Positions 55,502 to 62,428 of a stretch of 62,428 nucleotides of DNA are shown here, piece after piece. The notes below the pieces were generated by a model, which searched no databases, had not been told where the DNA came from, and saw only the letters and a program-made list of their open reading frames with translations. Origin of the DNA: an uncultured Aquabacterium sp. (GTDB taxonomy: Bacteria; Pseudomonadota; Gammaproteobacteria; Burkholderiales; Burkholderiaceae_C). Where the stretch lies: the NCBI RefSeq assembly GCF_947366995.1, contig NZ_CANBCC010000014.1, positions 1-62,428 on the forward strand, written 5' to 3'. The position numbers were made by a program, and so were the translations under genes. Numbering within the stretch: position 1 is the stretch's first letter; each line of letters starts with the position of its first letter.

Positions 55502-57235
55502 TTGTCCGAATCCCACACCCTGCCGTTTCTGCGCGAAGCGCTGGTGTTCCTGACCCTGTCCGGGATCCTGATCCCGTTGCTGCAACGCTTCCGCGTCAAC
55601 CAGATCGTCGGCTTTCTGGCCGTTGGCGTGCTGCTGGGGGCCAATGGCCTGGCGCTGTGGATCGACACCTTCCCGTGGCTGGCCCACATCACCTTCCACG
55701 AAACGGAGGGCGTGGCCCAGCTGGCCGAGCTCGGCGTCATCTTCCTGATGTTCATGATCGGGCTGGAGCTTTCGGCCGAGCGGCTGTGGGCCCTGCGCAA
55801 ATGGGTGTTCGGGGCCGGCACGGCGCAGGTGATGCTGAGTGCCGCGTGCATCGGCGTGCTGGCCTGGGCCTTCGGCAACCGCTGGCCCAATGCGCTGGTG
55901 CTGGGGCTGGTGCTGGCGCTGTCGTCCACCGCGGTGGTGGTGCAACTGCTCACGCAACGCCAGGCGCTGGGCACCCCGCTGGGCCAGGCCACCTTCTCGG
56001 TGCTGATGCTGCAGGATCTGGCCGTCGTGCCCGTGCTCATCCTGATCGACCTGCTGGGCCCGCGCGGCGCCGGTGACGACGTGGGCACGGCCGTGGGCCT
56101 GACGGTGCTCAAGTCGGTGCTGGTGGTGGGCCTGATCGTGGTCTTCGGGCGCCGCCTCATCCAGCCGGTGTTCCGGGCTTTTGCGCAGCAGCGCCAGCCC
56201 GAGGTGTTCATGGCGCTCACGCTGCTCATCAGCATGAGCATGGCCGGCCTCACCGCCGCGGCGGGCCTCTCGATGGCGCTGGGCGCCTTCCTGGCCGGGT
56301 TGCTGCTGGCCGAAACCGAATTCCGCCACGAGGTTGAAATCACCATCGAGCCCTTCAAGGGCCTGCTGATGGGCCTGTTCTTCATGTCGGTCGGCATGGG
56401 CATCGACGTGCGGGCCATCCTGCACGATCCCGTCTGGCTGCCGCTCTCGGTCGTGGGCCTGATCGCGCTGAAGGCCGCCATCGTGGCCGTGCTGTTCCGC
56501 GCCGGCGGCCTGTCGTGGGGGCGCTCGATCGAAGGCGGCTTCCTGCTCGGGCAGGGGGGCGAATTCGCCTTCATCGTGGTCGGGGTGGCCGCCGCTTCGG
56601 GCCTGATGGACCGCCAGACCGTGCAGTTCATCCTGCTGGTCGTCGGCCTGAGCCTCTTCGTCACGCCCATGCTGGCCCGCTGGGGCGCCATGGCCGGCGA
56701 GGCGCTCGATGCCCGGCTGCGCGGCCCCCGCGACACCACCGTGGTCGACGAAACCGACGTGTCCGGCGGGCATGTGGTCATCACCGGCTTCGGCCGCGTC
56801 GGCCGCCTCGCTGCAGACGTGCTCAGCCGGCAGGGCGTGCCCTGGATTGCGGTGGAACACGACGCCGCCCGCGTGGCGCAGTGGCGCAGCGAAGGCCGGC
56901 CGGTGTTCTACGGCAATGCATCCCGCCCGGAGATGCTGCAGAAGCTGCACGTCGACCGCGCCGCCGTGGTCATGGTGACGATGGACCAGCCCGCCGCCGC
57001 CCTGCACGCGGTGCAGGCCCTGCGCAGCGCCTGCCCGCATGTGCCCGTGGTGGCCCGCAGCCGCGACGAAGACCATGCGCGCGAACTGCTGGAAGCCGGT
57101 GCCACGGTCGTCGTGCCCGAGGCCGTGGAGGCCGGCCTGCAACTCACGGCGTCGGCGCTGCAGGCGCTTGGCGTGCCGGATGCCGCCGTGGCCCACACCA
57201 TCGAGTTGGAACGCGGCGCCCGCAAGGCCTTGTAG
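55502..57235 (+). CDS. KefB/KefC-type CPA2 cation:proton antiporter with TrkA-N domain
   Basis: A 577-residue protein. About twelve transmembrane helices (1-395) include ELGVIFLMFMIGLELSAERLW, ALSSTAVVVQLL and GAFLAGLLLAETEFRHEVE. A cytosolic TrkA-N nucleotide-binding domain follows, with VVITGFGRVGRLAADVL from about 420. It probably exports K+ or exchanges cations for protons. The start is TTG: AGGAGGAG lies seven bases upstream of it and the next ATG would delete the first helix. No KefF/KefG-like partner is adjacent. Confidence 0.9.
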   Translation: MSESHTLPFLREALVFLTLSGILIPLLQRFRVNQIVGFLAVGVLLGANGLALWIDTFPWLAHITFHETEGVAQLAELGVIFLMFMIGLELSAERLWALRKWVFGAGTAQVMLSAACIGVLAWAFGNRWPNALVLGLVLALSSTAVVVQLLTQRQALGTPLGQATFSVLMLQDLAVVPVLILIDLLGPRGAGDDVGTAVGLTVLKSVLVVGLIVVFGRRLIQPVFRAFAQQRQPEVFMALTLLISMSMAGLTAAAGLSMALGAFLAGLLLAETEFRHEVEITIEPFKGLLMGLFFMSVGMGIDVRAILHDPVWLPLSVVGLIALKAAIVAVLFRAGGLSWGRSIEGGFLLGQGGEFAFIVVGVAAASGLMDRQTVQFILLVVGLSLFVTPMLARWGAMAGEALDARLRGPRDTTVVDETDVSGGHVVITGFGRVGRLAADVLSRQGVPWIAVEHDAARVAQWRSEGRPVFYGNASRPEMLQKLHVDRAAVVMVTMDQPAAALHAVQALRSACPHVPVVARSRDEDHARELLEAGATVVVPEAVEAGLQLTASALQALGVPDAAVAHTIELERGARKAL

Positions 57236-57323
57236 GGCCAGCCCTACAGCGAAATCACACGCGCCGTGATGGCGCCCGCATCGCCGGCTTCCTACAGTGG
57301 GGCATCCCCCTGAAGGAGCAACG

Positions 57324-57767
57324 ATGAACCGCGAAGATGTGACCGACCTGATCATCCAGGCCAAGGTGAAGAAGGGCCTGAAATGGGCCGACGTGGCGGC
57401 CCGCGTGGGCCTGAGCAAGGAGTGGGTGACCGCCGCCTGCCTGGGCCAGATGACGCTGACCGCCGAGCAGGCCGCCGTCATCGGCGACGTCTTCGACCTG
57501 CCCGACGAAGCCCGCCTGTGGCTGCAGGAAGTGCCTTACAAGGGCTCGTTGCCCACCAGCGTGCCCACCGACCCGCTGATCTACCGCTTCTACGAGCTGA
57601 TCAGCGTCTATGGCACCACCTTCAAGGCGCTGATCCACGAAGAATTCGGCGACGGCATCATGAGCGCCATCGACTTCAAGATGGACCTGCAGCGCGAGGC
57701 CAACCCCGCCGGCGACCGCGTGCAGATCGTCATGTCCGGCAAGTTCCTGCCCTACAAGACCTATTGA
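57324..57767 (+). CDS. cynS: cyanate hydratase (cyanase)
   Basis: A 147-residue cyanase with an N-terminal helical domain and a C-terminal catalytic domain. The active-site residues Arg88, Glu91 and Ser114 correspond exactly, with an offset of eight, to E. coli Arg96, Glu99 and Ser122. It converts cyanate plus bicarbonate to ammonia and CO2 in a decameric ring. A GAAGGAG ribosome site lies eight bases before the ATG. No cynT carbonic anhydrase, cynX or cynR is adjacent. Confidence 0.97.
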   Translation: MNREDVTDLIIQAKVKKGLKWADVAARVGLSKEWVTAACLGQMTLTAEQAAVIGDVFDLPDEARLWLQEVPYKGSLPTSVPTDPLIYRFYELISVYGTTFKALIHEEFGDGIMSAIDFKMDLQREANPAGDRVQIVMSGKFLPYKTY

Positions 57768-57882
57768 AGGGGGAAGACGCCTGATGCCTTCATGGGCATC
57801 ACGTTGTGAAACAAGGCGGCTGGCGGCTGCCGTGACAATCCTTCGCACCCGCTCCCTCCTGGATACGAAGGAAATCCTTGCC

Positions 57883-58704
57883 ATGACCGCCCGCCGCCGC
57901 CGCGCCGTTCCCCTGCTCGCCCTGTGCCTGTGCGGCTCCGCTTTCGCTCAGCGTCCCGCGCCGCCTGCGGTGATCGCGCCCGTGCGGGTGGCCGTGCCCC
58001 CGGGTGAGGCGACCGGCGAATGGAAGGGCGTGCTGGGCCTGTCGCTGGCGGCCACCTCGGGCAACACCAGCACGCGCGCGCTGCTGCTCAATTTCGATGT
58101 GGCGCACACCACCGATACCACGCGCACCACGCTGGTGGCCCACGTGAACGAGGGCAAGAACAAGGTCGATGGCACCTCGCGCACCACCGCCGGCCGGTGG
58201 GATGCCTCGGCGCAGCACAACACCGACATCTCGGCCAACGCGTTCGCGTTCGGCAAGCTCGGTTTCGAGCGCGACCGCATGACCCAGCTGGCCCTGCGCA
58301 CCCAGCTGGCGGCGGGCTTCGGCCGCCACCTGCTGCGCACCGAGGTGCACACCGTCGACGTCTTTGCGGGCGTGAGCCACACCGACGACCGCTACGAGTT
58401 CGACAAGACCATCTCGGGCGAAACCGGCTCGCGGTTCCGCAGCAGCGGCCTGCTGTTCGGCGAAGAGACCACGCACCAGCTCACCGAGAACACCTTCTTC
58501 AAGCAGCGGCTCGAGTACTACCCGGGCCTGACCGGTGAGCGGCCCAACCTCACGCGGTTCAACGGCTCGCTCAGCGTGGCCATGTCGCGCTCGCTGGCGC
58601 TCACCGTGGGCGTGACCAACACCTACAACAGCCGCGTCGCCGAAGGCCAGAAGAAGAGCGACCTCTCCATCTTCACCGGCATCTCCCTGAAGATCGGACA
58701 GTGA
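57883..58704 (+). CDS. DUF481 family outer-membrane protein
   Basis: A 273-residue protein with a signal peptide (VPLLALCLCGSAFAQ). A predicted beta-barrel opens WKGVLGLSLAATSGNTSTRALLLNFD, the typical DUF481/YdiY start with its SGNT motif, and repeats alternating-hydrophobic strands to FTGISLKIGQ. The start was chosen for AAGGA eight to twelve bases upstream and the clean signal. Function of the family is unknown; some members respond to acid or osmotic stress. Confidence 0.82.
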   Translation: MTARRRRAVPLLALCLCGSAFAQRPAPPAVIAPVRVAVPPGEATGEWKGVLGLSLAATSGNTSTRALLLNFDVAHTTDTTRTTLVAHVNEGKNKVDGTSRTTAGRWDASAQHNTDISANAFAFGKLGFERDRMTQLALRTQLAAGFGRHLLRTEVHTVDVFAGVSHTDDRYEFDKTISGETGSRFRSSGLLFGEETTHQLTENTFFKQRLEYYPGLTGERPNLTRFNGSLSVAMSRSLALTVGVTNTYNSRVAEGQKKSDLSIFTGISLKIGQ

Positions 58705-58768
58705 GTGACGGGAGGCGTACCACCCCCCATAATGCGGGTTTTCCTCCCCCCTTCCCCCCTCACCCCTC

Positions 58769-61312
58769 ATGGCCCCGACCGATCGGGATGGCGTCGCCGT
58801 ACTGCCGTCCTCTGCGCTGGCGGATTTCGTTCGCCGGCAGGCCTTTCTCGAGTTCTGCCCCGCCGATGTGGCCGAGCTGCAGGCCTTGCACGACCTGCTG
58901 GGGGATGTCGCCCCCGGGTTTGTCGACGCCTTTTACGACCACCTCGCGCGCTTCGAGGAGATCGCCCCGCTGATCGAACCGCCCGGCGTGCTCGATCGGC
59001 TCAAGCACACCCAGCGCGCCTACTTCGACAGCCTCACGGCCGGCCCGTACGACGCCGCCTACCTGCAGCGCCGCCTGGCCATCGGCATGGCGCACGCCCG
59101 CGTGGGCCTGGCACCCGCCTGGTACCTCGGCGCCTACAGCCACTACCTGGTCGACCTGCTGCCCCCCTTGGTGGAGCGTCTGGGCACCGACCCCGCGCGT
59201 TTCGTGCCGGCGCTGCAGGCGCTGATGAAGGTCGTGCTGCTCGACATCGGGCTGGCGATCGACAGCTACATCACGCACCGTGACCAGCAGATCGCCCGCC
59301 TGCAGGACTACATGAACGTGTTCACCGGCATGCCCTTCGGGACGCTGGTGCTCTCGGGTGACCTGAAAGTGCTGTATGCCAACCGGGCCCTGGGCGAGCT
59401 GATCGGCACGACTGCCACCGCGCTGCAGGGCATGGCCTTGGGCGAGGTGCTCGACCTGCGCCCGCTGCAGCCTCTGCTGACCCGCATGGGCGAGGGCCGG
59501 CCGGTGCGCGAGTCCACCACGCTGCGCGTGCTCGACCGCCCGGGCGAGCTGGCCCTGCCCGTGGGCCTCACCCTGTCGATGCTGCCCGACAGCAGTGGCC
59601 TGCCTGGCCAGCGTCTGCTGCTGGTGGTGGAAGACCTGCGCCTGCAGGCCCGGCTCGAGACCGACCTGCTCAACGCCCAGGCCGTGGCCGCCATCGGCAG
59701 CTGGCACGTCGATCTGCGCACGGGTCAGACGCAGTGGTCCGACGAGGCCTACCGGCTGTACGGCCGCGAGCCCGGCGGGCCCGTCAACTACGAGGCCTTT
59801 CTGCAGGCCGTGCACCCCGAAGACCGCGAAGAGGTCGACAGCGCCTGGCGCGCGGCGCTGGCCGGTCGCCCCTTCCGCATCGAACACCGCGTGGTGCGCC
59901 CCGATCGCACCGTGCGCTGGGTCGAATCGCGCGGCAAGCTGCAGCGCGGGCACGATGGCCGCGTCCTCAAGGCCTTCGGCACGGTGTACGACATCACCGA
60001 GCGCCGACAGGCCAGCGAGCGCATCCAGCGCCTGGCCTTCCAGGACACACTCACCGGCCTGCCCAACCGCACGCTGGCGCTCGACCGCCTGCAGCAGGCC
60101 CTGGCCCAGGCCGAGCGCGACCACCACGGCGTGGCCCTGCTCTACGTCGACCTTGACCACTTCAAGGAAATCAACGACACCCAGGGCCATCTGATCGGTG
60201 ACCAGGTGCTGGCCGACGTGGCGGCGCGGCTGAACGCCGTTGTGCGCCAGCGCGACACGCTGGCCCGGCTGGGGGGCGACGAGTTCGTGCTGCTCGGCCC
60301 GTCGGATGCCGCCTCGGCCTCACAGGTGGCCGAGCGCCTGCTCGAGGCCGTCGAACAGCCGGTGCTGGTCAATGGCGTGCGCTTCACGGTCGGCATGAGC
60401 ATCGGCATCGCGCTGTACCCGGAAGACGGCCGCACCGCCGAAGACCTGCTTAAGCACGCCGACACAGCCATGTACCGCGCCAAGGCGGCCGGCGGCGGCA
60501 CCATGCGCTTCTACCACGCGGGCATGAGCGAGGGCCTGCAGCGGCGCATGCTGCTGGCCACCAAGCTCAAGGGCGCGCTCCATGCGCGCCAGCTCTCGCT
60601 GCACTTCCAGCCGCAGTTCGACCTGTGCTCCGGTGCACTGTGCGGCGCCGAGGCGCTGGCACGCTGGCACGACCCGGAAGCCGGCTGGATCGCCCCATCC
60701 GAGTTCATTCCCGTGGCCGAAACCCGCGGCCTCATCGACGAGCTCGGCGACTGGGCGCTGTCCGAAGCGGCGCGCCAGGTGCGTGCCTGGGATGATGCGG
60801 GTCTGGCCTTCCCCGGGCGGGTGGCCGTCAACGTGTCGGCCCGCCAGATGACGGACGAGGGATTTGTGGCGCGGGCCGTGCAGTTGGTGCAGGCGCATGG
60901 CATCACGCCGCAGCGCATCGAGCTGGAGGTGACGGAAAGCTCGATGATGCAGGATCCGAAGAAGGCCGAGGAACAGGCCCACGCCCTGGTGTCGGCCGGC
61001 TTCGTGCTGTCCATCGACGACTTCGGCACCGGCTACTCGTCGCTCGCGGCGCTCAAGCGGCTGCCCGTCAGCAAGCTCAAGATCGACATGAGCTTTGTGC
61101 GCGACATGCTGGACAAGCCCGAGGACCACACCATCGTGCACACCATCATCAGCATGGCGCGCGCGCTGCGCCTGCGCACGCTGGCGGAGGGCGTCGAGCA
61201 CGGCGCGCAGGCCGATGTGCTGCAGGCACTCGGCTGCGACCAGGTTCAGGGCTGGTACCGCGGCCGCGCCGTGCCGGGCGACGTGTTCGCCACCCAGTGG
61301 CTCACTGACTGA
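58769..61312 (+). CDS. globin-coupled sensor with PAS-PAS-GGDEF-EAL, c-di-GMP turnover enzyme
   Basis: An 847-residue soluble protein. It comprises a protoglobin/globin-coupled sensor domain (about 15-170) with proximal His109 in GMAHARVGL and a candidate distal Tyr56, a PAS (about 180-290), and a second PAS_3/PAC (about 305-413). GGDEF follows with an intact RLGGDEF at 500-506 and an I-site RQRD five residues upstream. The EAL domain has E628-A-L and the loop-6 DDFGTGYSS at about 750. Both cyclase and phosphodiesterase motifs look active, so heme-bound oxygen may decide which dominates. No membrane segment. Confidence 0.93.
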   Translation: MAPTDRDGVAVLPSSALADFVRRQAFLEFCPADVAELQALHDLLGDVAPGFVDAFYDHLARFEEIAPLIEPPGVLDRLKHTQRAYFDSLTAGPYDAAYLQRRLAIGMAHARVGLAPAWYLGAYSHYLVDLLPPLVERLGTDPARFVPALQALMKVVLLDIGLAIDSYITHRDQQIARLQDYMNVFTGMPFGTLVLSGDLKVLYANRALGELIGTTATALQGMALGEVLDLRPLQPLLTRMGEGRPVRESTTLRVLDRPGELALPVGLTLSMLPDSSGLPGQRLLLVVEDLRLQARLETDLLNAQAVAAIGSWHVDLRTGQTQWSDEAYRLYGREPGGPVNYEAFLQAVHPEDREEVDSAWRAALAGRPFRIEHRVVRPDRTVRWVESRGKLQRGHDGRVLKAFGTVYDITERRQASERIQRLAFQDTLTGLPNRTLALDRLQQALAQAERDHHGVALLYVDLDHFKEINDTQGHLIGDQVLADVAARLNAVVRQRDTLARLGGDEFVLLGPSDAASASQVAERLLEAVEQPVLVNGVRFTVGMSIGIALYPEDGRTAEDLLKHADTAMYRAKAAGGGTMRFYHAGMSEGLQRRMLLATKLKGALHARQLSLHFQPQFDLCSGALCGAEALARWHDPEAGWIAPSEFIPVAETRGLIDELGDWALSEAARQVRAWDDAGLAFPGRVAVNVSARQMTDEGFVARAVQLVQAHGITPQRIELEVTESSMMQDPKKAEEQAHALVSAGFVLSIDDFGTGYSSLAALKRLPVSKLKIDMSFVRDMLDKPEDHTIVHTIISMARALRLRTLAEGVEHGAQADVLQALGCDQVQGWYRGRAVPGDVFATQWLTD

Positions 61313-61327
61313 GCCTGAGCCAGCGCC

Positions 61328-62428
61328 TCAGGGTGTGCGCGGCCACAGCACCCACAGGGCCACCGACTGCTTGGTGCGACCGGCCAGCGCCAGGGCCTCG
61401 TCGCCCCAGCCCCAGAAGAAGTCGGCCCGCACGGCGCCCAGGATGGCGCCACCCGTGTCCTGCGCCATCACCAGACGGCGCAGCGGCTGGGGCGCCGCGG
61501 GCGCCGTGGCCGACCACGGCTGTGGCACGGTGCTGTCCACCCACACCGGCGTGCCCAGCGGGATGCTGTCGCGGTCGACGGCGATCGAGCGGCCCGGCGT
61601 CAGCGGCACGCCCTGGGCGCCCACTGGCCCCACCTCGGGATCGGGCAGCGGCTCCTCCTTGAAGAACACCACGCGCGGGTTGGCACGCAGCATCTCGCCG
61701 ACGCGGGTCGGGTTCTGCGCGGCCCACTGCCGGATGGCGGGCCACGAGGCCTGCTCCAGCGGGAAGGCCCCCTGGTCCACCAGCCAGCGCGCCACCGACT
61801 GGTAAGGCTGGTCGTTGTGGCCCCCGAAGGCCAGGCGCACCACGCGCGGCCGGCCCTGCGCGTCCGGTTCGTCCAGCAGGCGCACGCGGCCGGAGCCCTG
61901 CACCTGCACCAGCAGCACGTCCAGCGGGTCGGCCAGCCACACCAGCTCGCGGCCGGCCAACGCGGCGCGGCCCTCGGCGGTGGTCTCCAGTGCGGTGCGG
62001 CTCAGGTGCGGGCGGCGCTGGGCCAGATCGGCCGGCGGCCGGTGCACCGGGTGCTGAAACCGCCCTTCAGGCCGGCGGCGGCCTTCCAGCATGGGCTCGA
62101 AGTAGCCGGTCAGCAGGCCGCGGTCGCTCACGCCGTCCAGGCCCACCACGCGCCACGGCTGCAGGTGCCCCTGCACCCATTGCCGCACAAAGCCATCGTC
62201 CACCTGCCCGCCCCAGGCCGGGCCCAGCCGGCGCACCTCGGTGCACAGCCCGGCCCAGCCATTCACCGGCCTCAGGCAGCTGCGATGCAAGGCCGGCCAC
62301 CATTCGCGGATGCGGTCGGCCTCCCAGCCCGGCAGCTCTTCCCACCGCGCGGGCGCCCATTGCGACTTGGTGCGCTGCAGCGCGCCCGGAATGGGGCCGG
62401 TGCGGCCCGGCACGGGCACGGCGGGCGG
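61328..62428 (-). CDS. mltA: membrane-bound lytic murein transglycosylase A (5' end outside window)
   Basis: At least 363 residues of MltA; the reading frame stays open to the right edge, so the signal peptide and true start lie beyond it. Recognisable are LPGWEADRIREWWPALHRSC, LLTGYFEPMLEGRR, WLADPLDVLLVQVQGSGRV and NPRVVFFKE. The 3D-domain catalytic region is RLVMAQDTGGAILGAVRADFFWG, quoted in part as QDTGGAILGAVRADFFWG, with the catalytic Asp in RADFFWG. It cleaves peptidoglycan glycan strands with 1,6-anhydro product formation. Convergent with the globin sensor gene. Confidence 0.92.
   Translation of the reverse strand, partial: PPAVPVPGRTGPIPGALQRTKSQWAPARWEELPGWEADRIREWWPALHRSCLRPVNGWAGLCTEVRRLGPAWGGQVDDGFVRQWVQGHLQPWRVVGLDGVSDRGLLTGYFEPMLEGRRRPEGRFQHPVHRPPADLAQRRPHLSRTALETTAEGRAALAGRELVWLADPLDVLLVQVQGSGRVRLLDEPDAQGRPRVVRLAFGGHNDQPYQSVARWLVDQGAFPLEQASWPAIRQWAAQNPTRVGEMLRANPRVVFFKEEPLPDPEVGPVGAQGVPLTPGRSIAVDRDSIPLGTPVWVDSTVPQPWSATAPAAPQPLRRLVMAQDTGGAILGAVRADFFWGWGDEALALAGRTKQSVALWVLWPRTP

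Noticed and set aside
57779..57799. Terminator after cynS (GATGCC/GGCATC hairpin)
   Set aside because: The hairpin is short and no T run follows, so it is not a convincing Rho-independent terminator.

Overview
The window is a G+C-rich (by eye about two thirds G+C) bacterial chromosome segment. FlhDC-type flagellar master regulators, a PEP-CTERM sorting tail, a type VI secretion (T6SS) vgrG module, succinate CoA-transferase, AhpC/AhpF and EutR/EutBC without microcompartment genes point to a betaproteobacterium of the order Burkholderiales, most like the Rubrivivax/Ideonella/Aquabacterium/Leptothrix side. That placement is inferred from gene content; no rRNA is present. I saw no rRNA, tRNA, CRISPR array or insertion sequence.

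Layout. 0-6 kb: a PEP-CTERM metalloprotease facing a small antisense membrane protein; an ABC ATPase/FtsX-type permease/AttH-like lipocalin operon; a DUF1289 protein. 6-13.3 kb: an ethanolamine catabolic block with EutR and a TorF-like porin on the minus strand, divergent from permease-eutB-eutC on the plus strand, then serine dehydratase. A large inverted repeat between the divergent arms is a candidate EutR operator. 13.3-20.4 kb: a T6SS effector module on the minus strand (vgrG, DUF4123 adaptor, DUF3304 lipoprotein, DUF2235/Tle1-like phospholipase), lower in G+C at its effector end. 20.5-29.2 kb: DUF456 protein, a diguanylate cyclase, a quinoprotein sugar-dehydrogenase-like lipoprotein with a clear sigma-54 promoter and upstream palindromes, divergent from an AcoR-like sigma-54 activator, then a TonB receptor.

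29.4-36.5 kb: flhDC with its terminator, a secreted reprolysin-like metalloprotease behind a CRP-type promoter, ahpC (OxyR-like site), ahpF and an MBL-fold hydrolase. 36.5-46 kb: alkB, pepD, a DUF962 protein, a Crp/Fnr regulator, succinate CoA-transferase divergent from a LysR regulator, a SAM methyltransferase, an HRI1-like protein, a SET-domain protein and a 70-residue orphan. 46.0-46.9 kb: an 870-bp non-coding region with DnaA boxes and repeats, directly upstream of priA; it may be a replication origin or a DnaA-binding control region.

49-62.4 kb: signalling genes. These are an HDOD protein, an exported protein, an alpha/beta hydrolase, a PAS histidine kinase/NarL-type regulator pair, an Aer-like PAS chemoreceptor behind an FNR-like box, a KefB-type antiporter starting at TTG, cyanase, a DUF481 outer-membrane protein, a globin-PAS-PAS-GGDEF-EAL sensor and an incomplete MltA transglycosylase at the right edge. 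Oxygen/redox sensing and c-di-GMP turnover recur through this arm.
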